Below, in pieces: positions 54,345 to 63,190 of a stretch of DNA of 64,000 nucleotides. The notes beneath the pieces were generated by a model, which was not told where the DNA came from, ran no database searches, and worked only from the letters and a program-made list of their open reading frames with translations. The DNA is from Chloroflexus aggregans DSM 9485 (GTDB taxonomy: Bacteria > Chloroflexota > Chloroflexia > Chloroflexales > Chloroflexaceae), in NCBI RefSeq assembly GCF_000021945.1, contig NC_011831.1, positions 2,121,353-2,185,352 of the forward strand, written 5' to 3'. Positions within the stretch are counted from its first letter, which is position 1. Each line of letters starts with the position of its first letter. Position numbers and translations under genes: made by a program.

Positions 54345-55418
54345 TTACTCTTCGGCCAGATGCTGGACCCGCAATTGCCAGAGCAGCCCTCCGAGCGCCG
54401 GGCCAAACCGTTCAATTAGTCGTTGGCGAGTACGGCCCTCATTATAGCGCTGACGAGCGAAGCTTTGAATTTCCTGCTCATTATTACCGATACGGAGCGT
54501 TTGCATAAGCTGGAACGAGGCATCGTTAAGCCCTAGTGTGGCCGCAACATCAACCAGACGACCGATCGACTCGTATGGCGGCTCAAGCAACACCGTCGCG
54601 TGAGTATAGATACCCTGGTCACGGATCGCTGCGATCAGTTTACGCATCTGGGCACGACTATTCGCCGAATCAAAGACACTCGTCGCCGTCAACACAAAGG
54701 TGAGCGCCTCACAACCGGCTCGTACTAACTTCTGAATCTGCGCTTCACCAAGCTCAACGATCGATACTGCGGCCTGCCATTTAACCGGTACGTTAGCACA
54801 GGCGAGGTAGTCAACAAATTCCGCGAACCATTGCGTATCAAGGGTCAGTTCCGGTTCATAAAACAGAACGTGGCGAATACCTAGCTCTTCACTCAGCGTG
54901 CGTAGCTCTTGAGCGATCTGTCGTGGCTCACGCAGATACCACCGTCCGTGGAGGCGCCAACCGATCACGACCGGTGTTTGTACTTCGCCACCCGGCGCAC
55001 GTAATGCGTAGTGTTCGAGCGAAAGGAGATGACGAGCGGGATAGACCGGCTCATCAGCCGATACCTCAGCCGAGTGATTTGTCCCGTCAAACCATGCAAA
55101 CACACTGGTCACGGCTGCGATCGCTTCACTTCCGGTCCGGCGCACGAAGAGCGGCAACATATCGGGGTAGGTCTGGTGAAGCTGACTAACAGCCTGCTCG
55201 ATGGCGTTCGTATCGTCACCGGCAACGATCACGCGCTGCGGCTGGAATGTCTGGAGACGACGCTGAATATCCTCCCAACTCCCTTGCGGATCGAGGGCAC
55301 GGTCATAGATCCGTACAATCGCACGGCGCTGCTCAAGCATTGCCGCTACATACGCAACGGTTAGCGGTGGTAGATGGTTGTCGTGTGTGCCAGGTAGTGC
55401 AATAATAGCCACTTTCAC
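54345..55418 (-). CDS. B12-binding/radical-SAM-like protein without the radical-SAM cysteines
   Basis: 357 residues. The first 110 look like a cobalamin-binding Rossmann domain of B12-dependent radical SAM proteins (K-V-A-I-I-A-L-P, then P-P-L-T-V-A-Y-V-A-A-M-L), but without D-x-H-x-x-G. Residues about 155-345 resemble the barrel of that family (W-Y-L-R-E-P-R-Q-I-A-Q-E-L...G-I-R-H-V-L-F-Y-E-P-E-L-T-L-D and later A-G-C-E-A-L-T-F). The C-x-x-x-C-x-x-C that should precede it is absent; T-P-V-V-I-G-W-R-L-H-G stands there. It cannot hold the normal [4Fe-4S] cluster. The reading frame is intact, so this looks like a repurposed, not merely broken, protein. It stands alone on this strand, convergent with nadC. 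Confidence 0.75.
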   Translation of the reverse strand: MKVAIIALPGTHDNHLPPLTVAYVAAMLEQRRAIVRIYDRALDPQGSWEDIQRRLQTFQPQRVIVAGDDTNAIEQAVSQLHQTYPDMLPLFVRRTGSEAIAAVTSVFAWFDGTNHSAEVSADEPVYPARHLLSLEHYALRAPGGEVQTPVVIGWRLHGRWYLREPRQIAQELRTLSEELGIRHVLFYEPELTLDTQWFAEFVDYLACANVPVKWQAAVSIVELGEAQIQKLVRAGCEALTFVLTATSVFDSANSRAQMRKLIAAIRDQGIYTHATVLLEPPYESIGRLVDVAATLGLNDASFQLMQTLRIGNNEQEIQSFARQRYNEGRTRQRLIERFGPALGGLLWQLRVQHLAEE

Positions 55419-55696
55419 ACCGACTCTCCTGTCCCAAGATGATGTTTCAGGTAAACATCATATCGTTCCGATACAGAAGCTTTGTGACCACAAACGGTAA
55501 CAACGCAACCATTGGTGAGATACCGTCTTGCCGATTGCTTGCGCTCTACCGGTTTTGACGCCCTCACGTTCAGACTGTAACACCAGTGTAGCACATCGTA
55601 ACTATCTGTTTATGTAACAATTTTGTCAGACGAGGACGCCATTACGTATGGCTCTACACCTACGCCAATGGTCCATTTTCACCGTTCAAGCAAGGA

Positions 55697-57829
55697 TTAC
55701 GACGAGGCGGTACTACCAAAACTACGTTCATATTCCAGCGGCAAGGAAAACGAGAAACGTGTCCCTTTACCAACCTCACTATGCGCAACCCAGATCTTAC
55801 CACCATGAGCTTCGACTAATTGTCGACAGATCGTCAAACCAACTCCCATATTTTCACCGGCCAACATCCCATTACCCCTGCTATAAAAGGGGTCAAAAAT
55901 CTTCTCCCAAAGCTCGGACGCGATACCTTTACCGGTATCGGTGACGTGAATCAGTATCTGATCCTGCTGTTGTTCTGCACTTACAACAATTTTTCCACCG
56001 CGTGGGGTTGCCTTCATCGCATTTTCTATCAAATTGGTCAATACCTGTCTGATCCGATCTTCATCGACGATAACCTGAGGCAACTGATCCGGTATATCTA
56101 TGATCAGCTCGACTTCGGATTCTAGCGCCTTCGATCGTTGTTGGCTACAGGTAGTAACGATAATATCGATGGGGTTCGTGCGCACCGGATTAATAGTGAA
56201 CTGACCTCTTTCTAAGCGATTTAATTCGATCAAGTCGACGATGCGCTTCTTGAGCGTATTGACGCTATTTTCGACTTCTTGCAGCGCCTCAGTCTGCCGT
56301 TCATTGAGATTACCGACCTTATTGCTCTCATTGATCAACAGCTTCAGAAAACCTTGCAATGTGTGTAATGGATTTCGCAATTCATGCGATACTTTAGCCA
56401 TGAAGTCACGTCTTTGTTGTTCTCGCAATTTTTGATCGGTAATATCGTGTAGCACCACCACTGCCAGGCACGTCTCAGGTGACGGATTGACGAGGGTGCC
56501 TTGAATCCGATAATAACGCGCTTGGGCACCATCGACGTCTTTTACTTCTACTTCCTCACTCAGCGACTCGCCGCGTTGGAACAACCGAGCAGCAAATGCA
56601 GCCAGTCGGGTGTGGAGGACACCTTGATGTTCGGCACTATACTGGAGCACACGCCGCGCAACCGCATTGTCGAGATAGACCTTGCCGTGATCGTCATAGA
56701 CGATCAAGCCATCGGCCATGTCGTTCAGGATCGCACTCAACATAGCGCGTTGCTTACTCAATTGGACGTGCAGCTCGGCATTGCGAATAGCGATCATCGC
56801 CTGAATGCTAAACGATATCAGATGGCGCTCTTCGCTTGGTGAGAAGGCCCCTTCTTGCCTGCTCACGATACTCAACGCACCACGCACACAATTAGGGTGA
56901 TCTGGATCAAAGAGGGGGACACTTAGCGCTGAACGGAACTCGTGGGTCGCCAGCGTCGCCCACTCCGGTCGTTGACCTATTTCGTGTGCATCAATCGAGA
57001 CGGTATACCGATTGGCTATCACGGCTCGCGCTAAGGAATCCGCCCAATCGGTGGTATGGCGATCGGCGTATAATGATCGATGTTCGAGTGCATCGCCATG
57101 GATTAAACTCAACGCAGCATCGTCAATTCGCTGCACCCCCACCATATAGCTGAGCGAATCAAGAATCTGGCGTAAGACATCATCAAGGCTCAGCGAACTA
57201 CTAATTGCCCGCAGGCTTTCGCCCAAGGCCTCCATTCGCCGTAAACGATCACGCAGATCGTTGTTCGAGGCCTCGAGATTTGCCACCTGTTGCTTCTGCT
57301 CACGCCGTAGCTGGTCGTGACGTGTCCGCCATTCGCGCGCCGCCTGATTACGCCGATTGCCCAAAAAGAGCACAGCGATCAACATGAGTCCGCTTAGCAA
57401 GATACTGCCAAACGAAAAGAGGACTTCCGGCGAGACGGCAACGAGTGGAGCAGTTACAGATGGGACAAACCCAACACCGATCAGGATCGGGATCAGTGCC
57501 GGCCAAAATGAAACAAACCGGTAACGCCATGCACGTAACGCACCAACACCTTGCACAATGACCAATGCCGGCGTTAAACCGGCTACGCTGACGAACCAGA
57601 TCATTGTTAGCAGATCACCGATTGCCGCACCGATCAGGAGCTTCCCAACATTTCGGGACCCTCGGATGAGCAACCGTAACCAAACGATATTAAACAGCCC
57701 ATATGCGATGATGCCCCACCATAGCAGCGATGAGAGTTCGAGTTGTGTGAGCGCCCAGCCTAAACCTAATGCCGGTAACGGTAGAAGACGACGCAGGAAT
57801 GTTTGTAGTCGTTCGGTATTAGACCACAT
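55697..57829 (-). CDS. membrane sensor histidine kinase (GAF-PAS-HisKA-HATPase)
   Basis: About 710 residues. N-terminal membrane region with about six helices (20-165), a coiled-coil linker (170-215), a GAF domain (about 215-365), a PAS-like domain (about 370-475), HisKA with V-S-H-E-L-R-N-P near residue 480 and a HATPase_c domain (about 585-705: N-L-I-E-N-A-M-K-A, D-T-G-K-G-I, F-D-P-F-Y-S, G-V-G-L-T-I-C). All nucleotide-binding motifs are present. The ATG at 57829 is used; a TTG at 57841 is equally possible. It lies 24 bp downstream of its response regulator. The 278 bp downstream, up to the next gene, show nothing I can support. Confidence 0.92.
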   Translation of the reverse strand: MWSNTERLQTFLRRLLPLPALGLGWALTQLELSSLLWWGIIAYGLFNIVWLRLLIRGSRNVGKLLIGAAIGDLLTMIWFVSVAGLTPALVIVQGVGALRAWRYRFVSFWPALIPILIGVGFVPSVTAPLVAVSPEVLFSFGSILLSGLMLIAVLFLGNRRNQAAREWRTRHDQLRREQKQQVANLEASNNDLRDRLRRMEALGESLRAISSSLSLDDVLRQILDSLSYMVGVQRIDDAALSLIHGDALEHRSLYADRHTTDWADSLARAVIANRYTVSIDAHEIGQRPEWATLATHEFRSALSVPLFDPDHPNCVRGALSIVSRQEGAFSPSEERHLISFSIQAMIAIRNAELHVQLSKQRAMLSAILNDMADGLIVYDDHGKVYLDNAVARRVLQYSAEHQGVLHTRLAAFAARLFQRGESLSEEVEVKDVDGAQARYYRIQGTLVNPSPETCLAVVVLHDITDQKLREQQRRDFMAKVSHELRNPLHTLQGFLKLLINESNKVGNLNERQTEALQEVENSVNTLKKRIVDLIELNRLERGQFTINPVRTNPIDIIVTTCSQQRSKALESEVELIIDIPDQLPQVIVDEDRIRQVLTNLIENAMKATPRGGKIVVSAEQQQDQILIHVTDTGKGIASELWEKIFDPFYSRGNGMLAGENMGVGLTICRQLVEAHGGKIWVAHSEVGKGTRFSFSLPLEYERSFGSTASS

Positions 57830-57853
57830 GGTGTCAATCAAACTACGCTTACC

Positions 57854-58534
57854 TTATGGCTCAAACTTGTAACCAAGATTGCGAACCGTGATTACATGGC
57901 GGGGATTGTTGGGATTTTCCTCGATTTTGGTGCGGAGACGACGAATATACACGGCCACCAGGTTGCTTTCACCTTCGTAGTCGTAGCCCCAGACTTTACT
58001 GAGAATTTGGGAGACATTCAAAATCCGCCCCGCATTTTTCATCAGATAATAGAGTAGGCGAAATTCGAGGGGAGTCAGTTCAACCGTGCGTCCATCGGTA
58101 AAGATAACCTTATGCTCGACGGGATCGAGTGTAATATCACCTTGGCTGAGGCGGGTTGAGGTGTTGAGCACATCGGCATTCCGCCGCCGCAATACCGCTT
58201 CTACACGCGCCAGCAACTCCGACGGTTCGTAAGGTTTGACCAGATAATCATCGCCCCCAATTTGTAAACCCATGACGCGATCCTGCAATTGCGAACGCGC
58301 TGAGAGGAAGATGATTGGTACTTCAGAGCTGCGCCGGATCTGCCGACAGACATCGAAGCCGTCGATCTTGGGCATCATAATGTCAAGCAGGATGAGGTCA
58401 GGATTGTGCTGCTCGATCATCTGCATAATGCTGGTCGCATCATGTGCGCGCAGGACACGGTAGCCTGCCTCTTCGAGAACGTAAGAGGTTAGTTTGGCAC
58501 TTGGAATATCATCATCAACAACTAAAATATTCAT
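57854..58534 (-). CDS. OmpR/PhoB-type response regulator
   Basis: 226 residues from the ATG at 58534 (GAGG eight bases upstream). The receiver domain has D-D-D near residues 7-9, the phosphorylated Asp in L-I-L-L-D-I-M-M-P and the Lys in L-V-K-P-Y. The C-terminal winged helix (about 130-226) contains L-T-P-L-E-F-R-L-L-Y-Y-L and V-A-V-Y-I-R-R-L-R-T-K-I, ending G-Y-K-F-E-P, the PhoB-type effector domain. It is transcribed before the kinase at 55697-57829 and is clearly its partner. The targets cannot be seen. Confidence 0.96.
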   Translation of the reverse strand: MNILVVDDDIPSAKLTSYVLEEAGYRVLRAHDATSIMQMIEQHNPDLILLDIMMPKIDGFDVCRQIRRSSEVPIIFLSARSQLQDRVMGLQIGGDDYLVKPYEPSELLARVEAVLRRRNADVLNTSTRLSQGDITLDPVEHKVIFTDGRTVELTPLEFRLLYYLMKNAGRILNVSQILSKVWGYDYEGESNLVAVYIRRLRTKIEENPNNPRHVITVRNLGYKFEP

Positions 58535-58771
58535 AGGACCATCCTCTTTGACATTATTGGAGACACCGATCAACTCCGCACATTACAGCTTTTTCATTGT
58601 ACCACTCACGACGCGATTTTGGCTAGGGTTAAAAAATTAAAAGCTCGTGTACACCCTACCGAATGCGGTAGCGGTAGACGTAGCGATAGTTTTACTACTT
58701 TTTGTAGTATAAACGTGCCGTTCCGCAGGAACTGTGAAACAAATCTGCTTATTCAAAAGTACCGAAGCAAC

Positions 58772-58807
58772 AAAAAGGGTGGGCCGGACTATGCCTTCCG
58801 ACCCACC
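58772..58807 (-). terminator. intrinsic terminator of the decarboxylase-like gene
   Basis: On the minus strand GGTGGG-T-CGGA, loop AGGCATAG, TCCG-G-CCCACC, then C and TTTTT. The stem holds ten pairs plus one mismatch. It lies 24 bp after the stop at 58831, separating that gene from the response regulator. A smaller hairpin (ACTAC/GTAGT) lies nearer to the response regulator, around 58693-58708. Confidence 0.85.
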
Positions 58808-58830
58808 GACAATTGCAACTGCGACGGCTG

Positions 58831-60348
58831 CTACACCGGTAATACCCGTTCGCGGACCCGCCGCCGAGCCGGTAACACTGCCGGCCGCACCGGTTGACGG
58901 AACGGCAACGGCGTCGGCAGCGCTGTCGGTTGCGGACGATACCCGAGTAACCGCATAATCGTCACCTGATCCTGCTGCGGCGTGAGACGTGAGCTGAGCC
59001 GACCGTTCCGCTCTTCGACGATGAAACGTGCCGCTTCGGGAGTAAGGCAATGGTGCGCACCACCACGTCCCGCGATCATCTGCTGATACGCCCCAATCCC
59101 GAAGATCGCCAAGATCAAACCACCATCGGTTGTCGGCAACCAGAGGGGTGGTTGTTCGGGCCGTGGATAGATGTCATCGCTATCGCAGGTACGCCGACCG
59201 GCTAGCCGTACCGGACGTACCGGCTTGTCCCAATCGGTCAACGGCAAGATCACAAACTCTTGTCCGCTGACAAAGAGCGTGTCAGGGAGCATCACCATCA
59301 GCGAACCGTTGACCAAATACCAATCAGGTTGACCTGCTTGTCCGGCTTTGACAGCACCAACTTCTACCAAATAGGCACTGTGCGTAGCGACCGTGTAGCG
59401 CCCAAACTCACCGATCAACTCAGGGGTCGGTACGTCATATTCAGCACAGAGGTCACGAACAGTAATCATCAGCCGACTCAGAAAGCGCCGGTAATCGAAG
59501 CTGAAGGTCAATTGATACCCCGCTGTTGGCATCCCACCGCCGAAATTGAAGTAGCGCAAGGTTGACACACGCCGACGCAAACGGCAGTAATGTTCCACCG
59601 AGGCACGCAATGTATTCAGAAAATGGTCTTCGTCTTCGATCTGGCTACCAACCATGGCGTGGTACAGCACCAATGTGTGGTGCGTATCGGTGATAAGATC
59701 GGCAGCCTGTTCGATCTCGTCTGCCGTAAGACCGAAGCGGTCGTTGCCGGGGTGACGCCCATCGCGATTACCGGCCGCCCGCTCGCGCACGCCAAACTGA
59801 AGTGTCACCGGCGTATCCAGTAGATCACGCAGTTCGGTAAGATCATCGAGAACCGGGATCACCGTCTCGCAACCGTCAAGACGTATATTGCGGATCGCTT
59901 CACGGTAGGCCGGTTCTTTCGAGCCATTGCAAAAGATAAATCGATCGCGGGGCAAGATCCCTTGCCGCCAGAGGCCATGGGCAATTATCAGATCGGCCGT
60001 CGCGGAGGTTTCGTAGTGAGCACCGGCAGCCAGCGCCGTTTGCACTGCCTCGGCAGCAAAATTGGCTTTCGTGGCATAGGCATAGTGAAACGCTGCCGGA
60101 TACTCGGTTGCAATGCGTGCCTGCGCAGCCCAGTTGAGCATGCGCTGCACCTGCATAGTAATCTGAGGTGTGTACACCACTTCCAGCGGCGCACCGTGTT
60201 GGCGCACCAACCGGTTTAAGTTGAGACGATCGCCGAAGTAGAGCTCACCGTCGTAGCGGCTCACGAAATCGGTCAGGCGGCCCTCACCGGCAAAGCCGGT
60301 CTGCTGTGTAATCAGGTCGGCAAAGGTTAGCGTCTTCAACTGTACCAC
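58831..60348 (-). CDS. arginine-decarboxylase-like PLP enzyme (fold type III)
   Basis: 505 residues. The PLP lysine is in Y-A-T-K94-A-N-F. The sequence F-I-F-C-N-G-S-K-E near 145 resembles the C-N-G-x-K of biosynthetic arginine decarboxylases, followed by F-G-V-R-E-R, G-N-D-R-F-G-L, the glycine-rich N-F-G-G-G-M and E-F-G-R-Y-T. The second-domain cysteine is in R-R-T-C-D-S-D-D, and A-Y-Q-Q closes the active site. Such enzymes start polyamine synthesis by decarboxylating arginine; related ones act on diaminopimelate or carboxynorspermidine. The GTG at 60348 follows GGAGG closely. A Pro/Arg-rich tail is unusual. A terminator follows. Confidence 0.82.
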   Translation of the reverse strand: MVQLKTLTFADLITQQTGFAGEGRLTDFVSRYDGELYFGDRLNLNRLVRQHGAPLEVVYTPQITMQVQRMLNWAAQARIATEYPAAFHYAYATKANFAAEAVQTALAAGAHYETSATADLIIAHGLWRQGILPRDRFIFCNGSKEPAYREAIRNIRLDGCETVIPVLDDLTELRDLLDTPVTLQFGVRERAAGNRDGRHPGNDRFGLTADEIEQAADLITDTHHTLVLYHAMVGSQIEDEDHFLNTLRASVEHYCRLRRRVSTLRYFNFGGGMPTAGYQLTFSFDYRRFLSRLMITVRDLCAEYDVPTPELIGEFGRYTVATHSAYLVEVGAVKAGQAGQPDWYLVNGSLMVMLPDTLFVSGQEFVILPLTDWDKPVRPVRLAGRRTCDSDDIYPRPEQPPLWLPTTDGGLILAIFGIGAYQQMIAGRGGAHHCLTPEAARFIVEERNGRLSSRLTPQQDQVTIMRLLGYRPQPTALPTPLPFRQPVRPAVLPARRRVRERVLPV

Positions 60349-60922
60349 ATTCCTCCATCATAGCGGCGGGCGATAACCCGCAAAGCGAACACACGACAAG
60401 ACGAGATCTTTCCCACCGTTCGCGGGCAAGATCATTGGCACACAGCGGCTACCGTCACCGCAACCACGGTAACGGTCAACCCTTGGATGGCAAGCGATTC
60501 AGCACTTGGGGATCAAAAAAGGCCCTGCACCTGGATGCAGTGGCCGGGGGAGCAGGAGTGCGCAGCGTCACTCGGGTGCGGCTAGCAGGCGATGCCCACC
60601 AATGCGCGGCATGCATGTGTGCAGTTTGGGAAGCGCTGAATCGCGCGTATGTTGTATGCGCCGTCCATACTGCCTCACACTAGCCCACCCGACGCCGTCT
60701 CCCATCCAAGGCGACACTTGTCGCAACGACGACGCTTTCCGCTCGGCGTTCGGTGTTGCGTGTTACGTGTGTCGGGTGCCTTCCCGAAACGCGAAACCCG
60801 TAACCCAAACGTAACGGGGGGCGCGAATGACCCGGTCGATTGGCTCAACCGGATGCGCATTATACATCTGATACGCGGGAACGTCAATAGGACTCATTGC
60901 AACAGTTTTGTCGAAAAGGAGG
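60349..60922. other. gene-free GC-rich stretch
   Basis: About 575 bp with no gene I can support. Several plus-strand frames stay open only because stops are rare; their products are low-complexity and lack ribosome sites. I see scattered short inverted repeats (for example GTTACG...CGTAAC at 60760-60815), but no RNA gene. Confidence 0.55.
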
Positions 60923-60947
60923 GATACCGTGGCATACCGACGGTATC
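60923..60947 (-). terminator. possible terminator of the amidase gene
   Basis: GATACCGT and ACGGTATC form a perfect 8-bp stem around nine bases; on the minus strand it is followed by CCTCCTTTT. It lies 47 bp past the amidase stop. The T-run is short and interrupted. Confidence 0.5.
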
Positions 60948-60993
60948 GTCCGGTAGCACACCATGCGATGCTGCACCCTATCTAAGGTGAGTG

Positions 60994-62574
60994 CTATGCG
61001 GTCACCGTAGGCAGCTCATTATCTCCTTCGAGCCACAGCCGGTACGTTGGTGGGCGACGCCAACGAGTTGCCTGCTCAAAGGCATACGCTAATCTGATCA
61101 GCATTGGTTCCGACCACGCTCCACCGATGAAGTTGATAGCGATAGGTAAACCAAATGCCATCCCTGCCGGCACCGTGACCATCGGGTAGCCGGCTCGTGC
61201 CGCGAGCGAGCTGCTGCCGCCGGGATAGCGATCACCGGCAATGAGATCAATCGGCCAGGCAAGACCTGTCGCCGGCGCGACCAACGCATCAAGCTGCTTT
61301 TCGTAAAGCACGGTATCGAGCGCCTGCCGCACAGTATCACGACTAGCGACTAACGCCTGCTGATACGCCGGATCATTGAGATCACCGACCGCTGCTGCTT
61401 GCAACAACAGCTCTTGGCCAAAGAACCGCAATTCGTGCTCGGCATGCCGCTCATTGAAGACAATCAGTTCGGCCAGCGAATGTGGTGGCGGATCGGTAGC
61501 CTGCGGATCGGGTACACGAGAGGCAAGATACCGGTTGAGCGTATCTTTGAACTCGTAGATGAGTACCGTCAATTCGGCCTCGCCGAAAGCGAGCAGGTCA
61601 TCAGGTAGCGTTACCGGATCAACGATATGCGCGCCGGCGTCAATCATCGCCGTCAATGCGTTCGCAAAGGCCTGTTCAACGTGACGACCAAAGCCGGCAA
61701 AGCGATCGCTGCGCAGCACGCCAATCCGTGCGCCGCGCAACGCATCGGCTTGCAAACAGGTGCGGTAGTCGGGGCGAGCATGGCCGGCTGCTGCCGCCGT
61801 CGCCGGATCACGTGGATCAGGCCCGGCAATGATACCCAGCACCGTTGCCGCATCGGCGACACAACGGGCATGTGGCCCGACGGTATCCTGCGTAAAACTG
61901 ATCGGAACGACCCCGGCACGACTGGTCAGCCCTACCGTCGGCTTAATCCCTACCACTCCGCACAACGCCGACGGGCACGAGATTGAGCCATCGGTCTCGG
62001 TACCGATAGCGACCACACACATACTGGCAGCGACGGCAATTGCCGATCCCGAACTTGAACCACAGGGACTGCGCGAGAGGACATACGGATTACGTGCCTG
62101 CCCGCCGCGCGCACTCCACCCACTTGAGGATGCGGTGCTGCGGAAGTTGGCCCATTCGCTCATGTTCGCTTTGCCCAAAATCACCGCCCCGGCAGCCCGT
62201 AACCGAGACGTAACCGTCGCCTCGGCTGCCGGTCGCGAACCGAGTAGGGCCAACGAACCGGCCGTCGTGGCGGTATCATCGAGCGTGTCAATGTTGTCTT
62301 TCAGGAGGATTGGAATGCCGTGCAATGGACTACGTGGCCCGTGCGCATTACGCTCGGTATCGAGGGCAATCGCCGTTTTGAGCGCCGATGGGCTGATCTC
62401 GATCACCGCATTGAGACACGGTCCCGCCCGATTAAGCGCTTCAATACGTTCGAGACAGGCCATCGTCAAGGCTTCAGCGCTGATCGCGCCGCTATCCATA
62501 GCCGCTTGCAACTGGGCAATGGTCGCTTCATAGGCGAGAGCGCCTATCGCGCTGGTTGGATCTGGGTTGCTCAT
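60994..62574 (-). CDS. amidase of the amidase-signature family
   Basis: 526 residues. The amidase-signature Ser-cisSer-Lys triad is seen: the lysine in I-L-L-K-D-N-I-D near residue 93 and the two serines in the C-G-S-S-S-G-S-A-I-A-V-A block (about 172-184), followed by G-T-E-T-D-G-S-I-S-C-P-S and G-I-K-P-T-V-G. Such enzymes hydrolyse amides; some (GatA) act in glutaminyl-tRNA formation, but no gatB or gatC lies beside it and the layout (long C-terminal half, F-K-D-T-L-N-R-Y-L) fits the peptide-amidase branch better. No signal peptide is visible. The ATG at 62574 is well placed. It is a single-gene unit with a possible terminator downstream. Confidence 0.88.
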   Translation of the reverse strand: MSNPDPTSAIGALAYEATIAQLQAAMDSGAISAEALTMACLERIEALNRAGPCLNAVIEISPSALKTAIALDTERNAHGPRSPLHGIPILLKDNIDTLDDTATTAGSLALLGSRPAAEATVTSRLRAAGAVILGKANMSEWANFRSTASSSGWSARGGQARNPYVLSRSPCGSSSGSAIAVAASMCVVAIGTETDGSISCPSALCGVVGIKPTVGLTSRAGVVPISFTQDTVGPHARCVADAATVLGIIAGPDPRDPATAAAAGHARPDYRTCLQADALRGARIGVLRSDRFAGFGRHVEQAFANALTAMIDAGAHIVDPVTLPDDLLAFGEAELTVLIYEFKDTLNRYLASRVPDPQATDPPPHSLAELIVFNERHAEHELRFFGQELLLQAAAVGDLNDPAYQQALVASRDTVRQALDTVLYEKQLDALVAPATGLAWPIDLIAGDRYPGGSSSLAARAGYPMVTVPAGMAFGLPIAINFIGGAWSEPMLIRLAYAFEQATRWRRPPTYRLWLEGDNELPTVTA

Positions 62575-63190
62575 GGTTTTCTGCTATTCAGAACATGCTG
62601 CGCGACGCCCTTGCCCCGATTGCACAAAGCGATCATCGCTGACAGCCATCGCGTTTCTGCCTCCGAGAGCACCTACTCCTCCCAGAGTGCCCCGTTACTG
62701 GTCAGACGCGCTAGGGAGGGCAGGTGTGGTTGCCAGCCATTTGCGATTGCACGCTACGGTATGGTCGTTCGACCATGAACGGTGCTACACGCCGGGCACC
62801 TCCAGGTTCGACCCTGCACCGTGCGCGCTTCGTTCGTTAGCCCACCGACCGAACACCGGTTGCCCTATGGAGAGAAGCGATCCGCAATACCGAGGTGCGT
62901 CCCGGAGAGCGGTTCGCCGTAGCTTCGCTATGCCCATCGCTCACATCGCTCATTGCCCGTGCGGAGCGACAGCGACGATTGCGGTCCGTTCGTGCAACCG
63001 GTATCAATCGCCCCTCGTGCTCCCATTGTTACCGTGGCGTGGCAGTGACACCGCGCAGCTTCACCGCTTTCTCTATACGCATAATGGGTTCTATGAGTTT
63101 AATGATACCCTAAAACGTACCTTTGTAAAGCCTAGAATCTAGCGCCACTGCCACAAAGCAGAACGGTCGCCGGACCACGGCATAGTAGTA
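62575..63190. other. gene-free stretch between amidase and M16C peptidase genes
   Basis: About 615 bp without a supportable gene. The plus-strand frame across most of it has no ribosome site or family likeness. A T-loop-like GGTTCGACCC near 62806 is not part of a tRNA. The last 100 bp are A/T-richer and border the stop of the minus-strand peptidase gene. Confidence 0.55.

Noticed and set aside
60435-60990. Possible small plus-strand genes in the gap between the decarboxylase and amidase genes
   Set aside because: Several frames are open in parallel, none has a ribosome site, and the products are low-complexity.
61829-62533. 234-codon plus-strand frame opposite the amidase gene
   Set aside because: It is antisense to conserved amidase motifs and has no ribosome site or family likeness.
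62790-62830. tRNA-like T-loop, GGTTCGACCC
   Set aside because: The flanking bases do not form a T-stem, and no acceptor, D or anticodon arms of the right size can be placed around it.
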